Below, one piece after another: positions 46,701-57,513 of a DNA stretch of 64,000 nucleotides. Below the pieces are notes generated by a model, which saw nothing but the letters and a program-made list of their open reading frames with translations, was not told the DNA's origin and did no database searches. Every line of letters starts with the position of its first letter. Positions within the stretch are counted from its first letter, which is position 1. The translations under genes and the position numbers were made by a program. The DNA comes from Gnetum montanum (taxonomy: Eukaryota; Streptophyta; Gnetopsida; Gnetales; Gnetaceae). Where the stretch lies: positions 170,619-234,618 of the forward strand of contig MNCI01030517.1 in the NCBI GenBank assembly GCA_015680685.1. Direction: 5' to 3'.

Positions 46701-49700
46701 TATGAGGTGCTTTCTTTCGTCAGGCTTTCTCTTCTTTTTTGTCATTAATTTTCCCTTGATTTTCCTATATACGGGCCATGGCGATTCCAATTTTTGTCAA
46801 GTTTTAGTGTTCGCTGTGAGGTGAACCAGTGTCTATATGTTAAAGAGAAAGCAATGATTGATTTTTAGCGAGTTTTATGTTTCAAAGCTTGGTACATCTA
46901 CACTGTGTTTTATGCAAAAATGAGAGGGCCATGATTTGTGTATGTACCACAATTGCTGGTAACGTGAGCACACATGGCTTGTGTAAAGTTATGAAGATGC
47001 AATTTGTTTGTTGAAATGTTTATTCGTTGTTGGTGTTTATGTTTATGTTGTTTATTGTTTTCTGGGATAGATGATTTAAATATGTTTCTACTTTTTTCTA
47101 AGTTTATGTTGAATCTATGAATGTTCATGTTTTCACACTTGTGTATTCATTTTAAGTTGCTTGCAATAAACTACTGTGTAAGAGATTTCAATGTACCCTA
47201 GCAAGTGTTAAATACACCAAATAAATATTGGTGTCCTTGTCTCATGGGGTGAGGTTGTGAATTTAAATGTTATTTATGTGTTTGGTTTATGTAGTTACCT
47301 ATTATTTTGAGCACTTAGCTTTTACTTTACCTAAGGTTTTGGCTGTATGCAGGGGACCTAAACCCTCCCTTCTTATGGTTGAGCTCATTGGTGTACTTGC
47401 TTGGTTTAGCCCCTTTGGACCGGACATACTTCCTTATGACATGTGCATTGGGCCTCATGTGATATGGTTTTGTCCTGGTGTTGGTTCATTTTTTTCATTC
47501 ATTTTGCAAAATTTTAGCGTAGTTATATGGTCTCATTTAAGTGAGCAGTTGGCTTGTGATATCATTGAAACCATGTTGCTTGGATCTACACAAGACATGC
47601 TTGCCTTCATTACTGACATAGATGAGGGACTTTTACAGTTGAGGGAGGCCCTCCTGAGGGTCCTAGATCTAGTCGTCCCTTGACTTGTGTATGGGAACTG
47701 CCTACTTGTAGCCATTATAATAGTAACAACACACTTTTTCTAGCCTTCCGTGTGCACACTCTAATCCAGAACCCACCTGGGATAGTGTACAAAGTGGATA
47801 GGTATGCTCTTTTATGCTTTACTTAAATTTTGATTCTTTTTTTTTAATTATATCGTTATCTATGCATAAATATTCCTTTTCTATGGAGGCCTTGTTTTGA
47901 TGATAATGGGATGCATGATGATGATGGTGGGCTTGCCTTAGCACGCACAGCGTTGGAGACATTCATGGTGGACCCCATTCTTCATGCTGTGGTACTGGAC
48001 CAGACAAAAGCGGCTATTGTTGACTACCATAGGCAATTTTCAAGGGCTTTCGAATGCTATCAAGTTCATGGTTGGTTGCATGAGGATTGGTCCTCTAATG
48101 GGCCAATTTTTCCTTAGAGAATTGATCTTGCACCTAATGTGCCTACTCCATTTACTAATGGTAAATGATCACACTCTAGACTCCATTTTCTTTTGTGGCA
48201 TCATCGTGTACTATGTTTTTAACCTTTCGCTCTATGTTTTCTTTCTACAGAAGCAATCTCCTCTGATGAAGTTACTATTGTATCAGGGCGTATTAAGGCC
48301 ACTCTTTTCATGAAATATGGAGAGACAAAACAGTCACAACAATGGTTGTAGATGAAGGCTTCTAAGTTGTTCATCAACCATCTCACTCGTGTGGGTTTGA
48401 TGGACTTGTTCATTACTCTGACTCCTAATATCCCAGCTACTGAAATGATTACCATTGTTAATTTTTTTAGCAATGATGCTTCTCATTTCATTGCGCAGGT
48501 TCGAGGAGTCAAGGTGTCTTTCCACTTGACTATTGAGTTCCTTTTTGATCTCTCTGGCGTACCCATGGATGGTGCCAGGGTGGCCATAGATAAAGAGACT
48601 AAAAAAGGCCAAGTCATAAAGGAGCTTGAAGAGTGGTTAGGTGTGTCTTGGGGTCCCAAAGGTTTTTCCATGCAAGATGATACTCAATCAATGGAGGTGA
48701 GCTTCTTGTACCCTCTCTTTCAGGCATGGGCATTCCCTAAATCTCTTTCTCAAGGAAGAAACCTTGGGATCGAGTCTGCACATGTCATACATGTAGTGCT
48801 AGAGATGGACATGCATTATATTGGGCACAGTTTCTTGGAACTGGCTTTCGTGAAGAGATTGTCAAGTTACAGTCAAACATCAATTGCAAATCCCACTTCA
48901 CATTTTCTTTCTTTGCGGGGTACTTATGTAGATTTGATGAGTTCCTAGTAGTTTATGGTGACAATCATTATATACTAAGGGATTGTTCATAGCTGTCTCG
49001 CCCCTGGATTCGCCATTTTTTAGCACCACTAGATCCCAAGACCCACTCGAAGGCATCGCAGAATCAGTGTCTGTTACTACTGGGGGTGTAGCTAGTCGTT
49101 CCCATCATTCCTGTGATAGTTTAGGATTGGAACCGCCTATACTACACATGTCTATTAAAGGGGCTGAACGTCTAATCCGTGAGACCGTCGAGAGATCTTC
49201 GTATTGCCAATGGAGGGTAAATGTGTTTATTTTATTGTTATGTATGTTTTTTTTTGTGTTTTAGTTTATATGTTTATTAAACATACATATATGCTATGTC
49301 ATAATAACACTAGGATTCTGGTGTTATTAGAGGAAAGTCCTAAGAGGGAGAGAGAAGTCTTGGCCCCGATGGTTGAACCAGAAGTGGTCGTCATCGGGCT
49401 AGAGGAAGAAGGAAAAGAGGGGGAAGAAGTAATCGAGGAACCTCCTATCTCGCAAGAGGAGGACATAACAAGCATCATGGGAACGAAGCTTGCAGAGGCA
49501 TTGGATGCACTTAAGCATTCAAGTGATGAGAGAGGTGTTTTCGATGGCTTCTTTGGTGGATCTTTGCAACTTGGTGATCCACCCAAGCTGATCAGCAAAG
49601 GGCTTTTTGGTATGTTCCTTTTAGCTCAATCCATATTTTTGTATCCTTTAATTTTTATGTGTTATTTTTTATTATCTTAATTTTTCCTAGCATCAGATGT

Positions 49701-51000
49701 AGATGTTGAGATTTTTGAGGCACATACATCGTGGGCAGAGGTGTCAAGGTCACAGGCCCTAATTAAGGTGACCTCCCATGCTTGTCCCACATCAACTGAC
49801 TAGCTAAGGCCATGGCCTGAGATGCCTAGTAAAATGGACTTTTTCACGGGCATTGTTAATGATGTGGTCACTTGCCTATAATAAGCTCATCTAGAACTAG
49901 GTATGTGTATGTTACATGTTATGCTAAGTGTCTGGTTTTATTGTGTTTCTTTGCGTTCATTGTTAATTATAGTTGATCCATGTGTGTAGTACTTATACAT
50001 GCAGGCGCCAAGCTCCAATGGGATCCTTCTGAGGCTACTAATATTGATGCCCTCCCTAAATTGCTAGGGAATATTGAGCAAGTTCCTAGAAAGGTTTACA
50101 ATGCAGTTTCTAGTTACTTTGTATAGAACGCTAAGTCACTTTGGACTTGTAAGCATTCAGTTAAGTATCTATGGGACGAGGTGCACTCATTGAAGGAAGC
50201 ACTAGCAAAGGAGAGAGAGGAGAATAGGGATCTCCAATCCTATTATGATTTTGCTACTGCTAGGATGTCTACTAATAGCACCTGGCGCACATTTGAAATC
50301 ACCTATGCGCGTTACTAGATGGTTTTGAATAGCAAAGTGCAGGCGACACAGAATTTAGCTGAACAAAGGGCACAGATGGATTTGCTGAACAGGAAATGTC
50401 ACGATTGGAAATCCTTTGCTGCTAAAGTACGGAAGTGTGATCAAGACCAAAATAATCACAAGCATCAGTACAAGAAATGGTTAAAGGAGGAGTCAGTTGA
50501 ACATCGCTAGATGGAAATGTTCATTGATGGGCCAGGCTTGCGTCATGCTTATGATAGGTTTGCCGAGTGTACCAAGGTGGAGGGATCTCCTGAGAGAACC
50601 ATTACCACTACCTCTGGGGAGGCTTCGACAGGCATGTTCTCTCTTGAGCATCCTACCTGGACTTCGGTGGACAAGGGAAAAACCTTGGCTAGTATTGATC
50701 TTGGCCTAGAGGAGGATTGGGCAAATGTGCTCGAGGAGGAGATTCTACGGCATTTGGAGGCCAACTTAAGGCCCTCCTGACTTGTGAGTGTTTTATTATG
50801 GCACTTAATTTTGTATGTTTTTATTATTTTTATTGTTAGTGTTACTGTTTTTCTTAGTTTTGTATTCATGATTTGCTTTATTACTCTTACCTATTTTTTT
50901 GGTTCTTTTTGTTTTTCTTTTTTTGTTATAGGGACATGTTAATAATGGAGCTAGCCCCAATGAAGCGAGAGTGGATGATGAAGAGGATCTTGGGGACTAG
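45823..51000 (+). pseudogene. Eight-exon antisense gene carried by the Tat element
   Basis: Plus-strand exons: 45823-45935, 47353-47801, 47889-48160, 48251-49216, 49314-49609, 49697-49900, 50005-50783, 50932-51000 (TAG), all with GT donors and AG acceptors and matching phases wherever the frame is intact. The product would be near 1050 residues: a short basic N-terminus (MKGKGKKQRNLAFMEESEEL), a globular middle with IVNFFSNDASHFIAQVRG and LFDLSGVPMDGARV, an acidic segment (LEEEGKEGEEVIEEPPIS), a coiled coil (LKEALAKEREENRDLQ, LAEQRAQMDLLNRK) and an acidic end (ARVDDEEDLGD). Stops at 48115, 48349, 49801, 50124, 50316, 50508 (TAG), 49879, 49882 (TAA) and 50778 (TGA) each equal one C-to-T in a Gln or Arg codon; exons 2 and 4 also carry indels. 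Function and family unknown; it weakly recalls plant transposon-associated ORFs. Confidence 0.7.
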
Positions 51001-51037
51001 CCCCCTCCATGAGCTTGCTATTAATCAGGCTTTAGCT

Positions 51038-51043
51038 AATAAA
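51038..51043 (+). terminator. Poly(A) signal of the antisense gene
   Basis: AATAAA 38 bases after the predicted stop at 50998-51000, on the same strand as the eight exons. Confidence 0.5.
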
Positions 51044-51369
51044 TGTTTTGGATTTTTGGATGTTTAATGGAAATGTATGATGGACAAATGTAATAATATG
51101 GATCCAATCATGGCATAATGTTTTGGAATTTTATTACCATATTGACGTTCAGTATTTTTTTTATTTTTATATGTTTTTTATTTTTATTTCTTTTCTCAAG
51201 TATTATTGTGAACATATGTGTGTAGTGAATGTAAAATGAGAGAAGAAAACGCGAATCAAATATCTGTAAAAATGGAAAGTAATGAGAAGGCATGAATCAA
51301 AATTGTAACTTGTAACTTGTAAACAAAAATTTAACGTAACATAACGAGAGTTCATGAATTTGTAACTTG

Positions 51370-51655
51370 CTGGCTCTAGTTTAAAGCCATTTTGGGCCGT
51401 GTGCATCAGTTTAAAGTCATGATGGACTGTCACATCTATTGTTAAAGAAAGAAGGATTACTAGTTTTAGGCCATAGTGGGTCGAAAGAAATAACAGTTTT
51501 AGGGATCTTTTGAAAGGAACTATCCATTTCTGACTGTGGCTAGTTTAATGTCATTGCAGACGTTCGTTGGCAGTTTAACGTCGTACTGGATGGTTGGTAG
51601 TCTAATGTCATTTCAAACAGTTGGTAGTTTAACGTCTTTCCGGAGGATTGGTGGT
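51370..51655. repeat. AGTTTAAAGTCAT array beside protease
   Basis: Imperfect copies of AGTTTAA-GTCAT-GGACG (51379, 51409, 51541, 51570, 51597, 51626 and others) plus a TAGTTTTAGGCCATAGTGGG copy at about 51461 nearly identical to 45298-45317 on the far side of the antisense gene. Confidence 0.7.
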
Positions 51656-51663
51656 AGTCCATC

Positions 51664-52551
51664 CTAACCACTGAGTTGCTTTTTAATCCTTCGTAGTTCA
51701 ACATGAGGGGTAGGGCATGTAGGCATGATCTTATACTCACGTTCCCCTTCACTAGTGATGTCAAAGGGTAGCTCCGACCAAGAGACATCAGTGGGAATGG
51801 CTCCTATGTTTGTGTTGTCTGGTGCTTCCTCAGTTTTAGTAGGATCATGAGTTATCATTGGGTTCATGTCTTGAAGTATACTCATGGTTCCTTGTGTAGG
51901 CTCAGAGAATTCAATTTCTGACCTTTGATCCATTCCCGAGTGTGAGGAAGTAAGTGATGTTGTCGTATCCCCATGTATGATGATCTCATCACCCTCATAA
52001 GGTAGGTGGATCTCTTGATGGATTAGTGAGGATATAGCTCCAAGTTGAGCTAGCCAAGGATGTCCTAGAATCAGATTGAGCCCTAACATTTCGTAAACCA
52101 ATACGAATTCAGCTGATGTGGGAAATTGGTCCCCTGCTATGAAATCCAAGGTAACCATGCCTTTCACCACAACACGAGAACCACTGAAGGATTTTAAGAA
52201 AGAAGTTGTTGTGGGTTGTATTTGCTCTATAAGCCCCATATTTTCAATGATAGGAAAGGGTATTATGTTTGTTGCTGCACCATCATCGACATGCACCCTA
52301 CGTATCTTGAGATGGTTGACTTGTATTGTTATGAACATAGGGGCTGTAGTGACCTCTCCTGTTTTCTCATCCCGCTTGATGTCATTAGCACAAAACTCTA
52401 GGGATGTGATCCTCGATTCTTGAGGTTGTGGGGATAGTACCGTATAAATGGAAGACTCATCTGTAGGAAGGTCCTCACTAATAAGAATCGATGTCAACAT
52501 ATGCACGAGAGCTTCTCGATGTATAGTTGAAGTCATTACTAGATCATACAA
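51664..52551 (-). pseudogene. Aspartic protease of the Tat element
   Basis: Minus-strand 295-codon open frame, the longest in the window. The active site VHVDDGAATNIIP lies at residues 87-99 (D-G-A in place of the more common D-S/T-G). The second conserved region LNLILGHPWLAQLGA is at residues 158-172, the usual Tat LGRPWL block. The C-terminal 100 residues are polar and variable. Upstream, frame remnants link it to gag; downstream, 6.5 kb of spacer separates it from RT. The domain itself has no internal stop, but the polyprotein around it is broken. Confidence 0.8.
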
Positions 52552-55084
52552 GCTTAAGAAAGTATTCTTCTATTTCAAAGCCTACGTGACTTGGGTCAAT
52601 GCACTTGCTAGATCCTTACCATTTGAGGCACTCTTGTCTATGGAGACTTGGTCCATTTGACCCAGCATTCATATCTCTCATGGAGGGATTTTTGCACTAG
52701 TAACTGGGGATGTTGAGTTTGGGACCCTGTGAGTGCCGCTATTCTTGTCTTGATGACTTGTGCTAGGCTCACCGATGGATGGAACCATAGGAACAACATT
52801 TAGCAGTATGGGCTTCGGTGGTCCTAATTTGTGCTCATGGTGTTCTCTTTCCAGGCGCTCTCTTGTTAGCCTGTCAGCAAGGCTTTCTCGCAAGGGTCAC
52901 AGAGGAATGGTAGGGGATTGTACATCAGGGTGTTTTGGTACTTGGATCACAAAGGGAGTGGTCCAGGCTTTTGATGGTGTGGTTGCTATTGCAACAGAGG
53001 GGGGTATGCGAATGATGAACAGTTTTTGTGGTGTCGGGAATGTGCGTATGATGAAAGGAGTTTGAGGAGGTGTTGAGGTAGGTGTATTTTCAGAGGGCCT
53101 ACAGATCACAAAAGGTTTTCGCAGGATGTCCTATCCATTCTCCACATGGATAGTGTTAATCACATACGGTGCATCATTAGTATTAAGAGGGTCTTTGTAG
53201 ACTCCCATGGGTTGGTTTTGGGGCCTTACTAGGTTTGCCTCGTCAAATACTATTTCACCCTTGTCAATCATGTGTTTTATATCCTATTTTAAGGTGAAAC
53301 AATAGTCAATTCCATGCCCACACCATTGGTGATATTCTCAAAACCTATCCAACCTAAATCCTCTTGGAATGGAGGGCTCATTAGCTGTTGCTAAAGCTGG
53401 GCTCTTAGCCAACTCACAGAATCGATCATGTTTTTGAGATGTCATAGGAAACATTTATTTATGTTTGATTAACCCAGCCTTTAGAATTTGATCTAACAAT
53501 TGTGAAGGTTTCATAGGCAAGGGTGTATATTGGGTGGGATCCTTCCATTCGAATGTACTAGTGTGACCCATGTTAGTGTTTTTATTTGAGGAAGATTCGA
53601 GTGTAGGCATAGGTGTGGTCCTTTCACAGTCGGTTGCAGCAGCGGGTTGTTTTCCTTTCTTTCTTGGATTGTTAGGTTGGGTTGTCTCTACCACTGCCGC
53701 TACCGTCATTTTGGATTTATCCTTATCTTTCCTCATATGTTGGCTCCTAAAGGTTGAGTAAGCTGGGTTGTTACTTGTTTGCGCCACCTCTTCTATGTTC
53801 TTAATTTGCACGAATGCTTGGCTCAAAGTATGGGCACTCAAATAATAAATTTTTGATTTAATAAAATTGTTCACGGCTATCCTAAGAATGGTAAGCAGGT
53901 ATGTTTCAGGGATGGGCTTGTGAAGTTCATTCAAGGCTGCACCTCACCTTTGGATGAATTTTTGTACCAGCCCTAGTGGTGCCTATTTGATTTGATCCAA
54001 GGTATCCAGTGTGGCTTTAGGCTTTAGATTATATTTAAAATGGGTGACAAACTGGTGCAACAAAATGGGTGACAAACTGGTGAGAGGATATGGAGTTACG
54101 GGGTAGAGCTCAGTACTAGTCTAAAGCTTTTCCCATTAAGGACATAGCAAACACATGCAGAATTACATGAGGCCAAGCCTGAAGCAATAGGCATTCTAGT
54201 CGAAATGTTACTAGGTGGGCATTTGGATCTCCCTCTCCATTGTACTTGGTTAACTGGGGTAATGAGATTCTCTTTGGTAAGGTTAACGGTGGAACTGAAG
54301 GGTCAATTGGATCATCTTGGTAGAAATCCAGCACCTTGACTTCCTTAGTATTTATAGTTTTAAGGCACTTTACTTCCTTAGTTCACAAGTGCATCATTTT
54401 CTTTGTGTCTGCCCACTCTTGGGTGGTAGGTAAATCGGCGGGTTGAGTGGATTGTGACTGATAGTAATTCGATTATTGCATAGTTTGAGGAAAGGGAGAT
54501 TGTTGGATTGTCAGTTGTTGTGGTGGAGTGACATTCAAAGATGGGATTGCAGGGTGTGGTATGCTGTAGTGATTTGGTTGGTGTTGTTGAATAGCTGGTG
54601 AAATCGACTACCCAGCCACAGGTTGTGAGGTGACACCCTGAACGTGTTGGGCTGAAGTAATCAATGGTGCTCCATGGGTTTGCACTTGTGGTATGTAATG
54701 GGTGGATGTGGAAGTTGGTATGACAAATGGCATCCCAATTAACTGAGGTTGGAAGATTGATCCTGCATTAGTTTGAGAAGGGGATTTTCGCTATTGTACT
54801 TGCAGAGGTATGATGGAAGTGGACGTATTAAATTGAATGTTGGACATGGAGAATATGGGAATGGAAGCAGGTACTTCTTTTCAAGAAATCGATGCTCAGG
54901 TGTTTACAGATGATGGAGGAAGCACAATTTCTTCCAAGAAAGGTTGGAATAATGGGTTTGTATGGGCGTGGGGACTGACAGTATGGTATGAATCCCCATG
55001 CTCAAATTAGGCTACAAAGTCATCTTCCTCATCTCCACTCTGAGGCTCTATTGAAGGTGGCTGTAAGGCTTGACTTCTTGCCAT
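52552..55084 (-). pseudogene. Gag and gag-protease linker of the Tat element
   Basis: Minus strand from ATG at 55084 (MARSQALQPPSIEPQ) through a Pro/Gln/Ser-rich N-terminal part. The gag core starts near 54280: ISLPQLTKYNGEGDPNAHLVTFRLEC. The frame 53934-53455 continues with ELHKPIPETYLLTI and a Lys-rich basic stretch (NNPRKKGKQPAA). YHQWCGHGIDYC near 53330 is a degraded gag/PR junction motif. The linker 53109-52678 keeps TPPQTPFIIR, RLTRERLEREHHEHKLG and similar hydrophilic sequence. Interrupted by several TAG/TAA stops. Confidence 0.7.
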
Positions 55085-55505
55085 GAGAAGCTGAGATATG
55101 AGTCAATGATGGTGTTCGAAAAGAGGAATTGTATCAAATGCTGAGGAAATGAACTCACGACCTCCTTTGTAAATAAGTTCATAGTTTTTTTTTCGCTTCT
55201 CTCGCTACATGATCGATAGGCAGGTTGGCTTAAATCTTCACACAGATGAAGTTATATTGTTCTGGTGTGAGAGTTGCATAAGTAGGGTCTTTGCCCTATA
55301 GCCTAAGTGACTAATGCATAGGGCCTTGGGGGTTTATCTATTCAATAACAGTTATGGGTTTTGTAGTAGTCACAGGGTTCAAGGTTTTAGCTCCAAAGTC
55401 AGAGATCGGCAGTGTCAGTGTGTTAATCTAGGAAGATTCCATAGTGAACGTGAATAAACTAGGCTAGACGAGCTGAGCATGCGTAAGCTAGATTGTTAAC
55501 CTGTC

Positions 55506-55735
55506 ATGAGTAAGTTGATAGTGTGAGTAAATAACAACGTGAGCAAACTGACAATGTGAGTAAGCTGACAACGTGAGCTAGCTGACAGCGTGAGTACATT
55601 GACAACATTAGTAACTGACAATGTGAGTAAGATGATAGCATGAGCAAGCTGACAACGTGAGTAAGCTGATAGCATTAGTAACTGACAGCATGAATAACTG
55701 GGCTTAGCGTGGGTAAGTCAAGTTGAGCATGTGTA
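55506..55735. repeat. 17-bp tandem array in the leader
   Basis: About thirteen head-to-tail units close to GTGAGTAAGCTGACAAC, with units of 16-18 bases, between the primer site and gag. The unit starts with the GTGAG word found across the element. Confidence 0.85.
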
Positions 55736-55835
55736 AGGTAGCTTGACAAGCTGGGCTTCGGTTTCAGTACTTGATCTGTGCAACGTTTGAATGGGTAGCG
55801 TGATCAACGTTTTGATAGACAGTAAACAAGTTCAA

Positions 55836-55852
55836 CCCTCCTTCTAGTGCCA
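55836..55852 (-). other. Primer binding site of the Tat element
   Basis: Minus strand TGGCACTAGAAGGAGGG, six bases after the 5' LTR end. It starts with the TGG expected for pairing to a tRNA CCA end. The tRNA was not identified with certainty; the CA in GGCACT may be a decayed CpG. Confidence 0.55.
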
Positions 55853-55858
55853 ATTTAC

Positions 55859-57508
55859 TGTATTGACTGAAATCGTCGATGTAAGGCTGGAAGGAAAGAA
55901 CAAACATAGAAAGATCACCAAATAAGTATAGTTGACCCTGCCTTCACGTGAGGGCAAGCTAGAAAAAAAAAACAAAAGCAAAGGGCCTTGGATGGTCTAC
56001 ATGCATATCAGCCAAGGACTTCCTCGAACATAAGCTATAGCTTGCGTTGGGGTTATCGTAACTAATGCATGAAATGTAAATAGTGACGTGAAAAATGCAA
56101 ACAGAGCATATACAGAACTGTATTGTAAACAAAGAAAAAACTAAATTTAAACAGAGTAGACAATATAATGGAAGGCAAAAATGAACTGTATTATATTGCT
56201 TAGAATGAATGTGCATTGGTCAAAGCGTAGCTACGTGTGTGGATGATAAGTCAAGTGCTAAGCCCCGGTGCCTGAGCATCCGAAAGTTGCTAGTCAGTGT
56301 TTCCTAAGCCGTCAACCTTCAAAATTACCAACCCCATTTATGTGGACAGATGGGGTATTTATAAGACTTGGCTAGGTTCGAGTATGGAACTCATAGATGG
56401 ATCAATGGCTAAGAAATGAGAGGAAAATGGATCATGTGACAAGTGTTATATGGACAGCTACATGTCAATTGGACGTGTGTAGGCAGGCTACGTTCTTGAC
56501 CAGATGTACTGTATCTTACAACATGTGTTGGCTTACACAAGCTAGCTTATGCCCATAGAAGTAGATACAATTTGAAGTGTAAGAGCTTGACCAGCTCACA
56601 AAATGTGAAAATTTACAATGAAAATGATAATGTACAATAAGAGAGATTGACTCCGACTCACTTGAAACTTCTCGGTCCCTGAATTGACTACTGCAAGATG
56701 TCGATTTGAGTGGTTTTTTGGCTATTTGTGGCTATTCTAGCATGAGTTGATTTTATCTTAGCATGTCCTTAGCGTGTGTTTGGTGTGCTTTTGATCGAGC
56801 GTGATCAGTACTCACCCTGTACTCACACTGCCAGCGTGACCTCAGTGTGAGTTGATTTAAAAATGACATATTTTACACCAATTTTTGATCTTTGAAGCCT
56901 GTTTCTAGAGTACAGCAATTTTCTAACTATGGTTGACCTTGAGAGTGATCTGCAAGTTGAAAATTGAGGTTGGATGTGCCTTTTTTTGAACGAATTTTGG
57001 TAGCTCACGCTGGACTCATGCTACCAATGTGAGCTCAGCATGACCACAACGTGACCTACAAAAACTCATAATTTTGGACCTAAAATCTAGAATTCTGGAG
57101 GCTGGGACTTGAAGTTGTTGACAATGAACCCTGAGGATGAGTTGTACCTTGAAATCAAGTCATTTCGACTCAGTTTTAAGGCTCTCAGAGTTGCTCATGT
57201 TGTACTCATGCTGCCAGCGTGACCATCAACGTGAGTGAGAAAATGTGTATAATTTGTCCTGAAATTTGAATTCCCGAATGTTGAAACTTGGAGTGGACAA
57301 TGGTGGCCCTTGAGGATGGCTTGCACCCTCAGGATGGACCATTTTTTACTTGATTTTGAAGCTATTGGAGTTACTCATGCTGAAGGTAAGCTAGCTTGAC
57401 AAGCTAAGCGTGAGTTACATGCGTTAGTCAAATTTTGCCTCCCGAATGCTCAAATGGGTCTGAGTTGTTCTTGTTTCAAAGTATTAGGCCAAAATTAGTG
57501 GTGTTTCA
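55859..57508 (-). repeat. 5' LTR of the Tat element
   Basis: 1650 bp, plus-strand ends TGTATTGACTG and GGTGTTTCA, collinear with the 3' LTR at 38507-40211. Differences are mostly transitions plus small indels; the many mismatches indicate an old insertion. Confidence 0.9.
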
Positions 57509-57513
57509 TACTC
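57509..57513. other. Target-site duplication TACTC, right copy
   Basis: Identical to 38502-38506. Confidence 0.9.

Larger units (their letters stand above)
45180..51663 (-). other. 6.5-kb spacer between protease and RT (Ogre-type intron position)
   Basis: On the element's own strand this region has no coherent frame and separates PR from RT, which in Ogre-type Tat elements is the site of a spliced intron. It is filled by a gene on the opposite strand (45823-51000), flanked on both sides by AGTTTA-A/T-GTCAT words (45298-45322 and 51370-51655). I could not define splice sites for the sense intron. Confidence 0.55.
38507..57508 (-). mobile_element. 19.0-kb Tat-lineage Ty3/gypsy element with antisense gene
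   Basis: Complete by structure: LTRs 38507-40211 and 55859-57508, 5-bp target duplication TACTC, primer site 55836-55852, polypurine tract 40212-40224. Minus-strand order: leader with tandem array, gag 55084-53440, protease 52551-51664, a 6.5-kb spacer, RT 45179-44106, RNase H and a second archaeal-type RNase H 44100-42936, integrase 42890-41710, then a tandem-repeat tail. The dual RNase H places it in the Tat lineage; the spacer between protease and RT is where Ogre elements have an intron. The spacer holds an eight-exon gene on the opposite strand. Coding regions contain stops and active-site losses, so this copy is dead. Confidence 0.85.

Noticed and set aside
45823-51000. Antisense gene as an independent later transposon insertion
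   Set aside because: No terminal repeats or target duplication were found around it, and its intron 1 shares the GCGTGAG word with the element's LTRs and leader. Not fully excluded.
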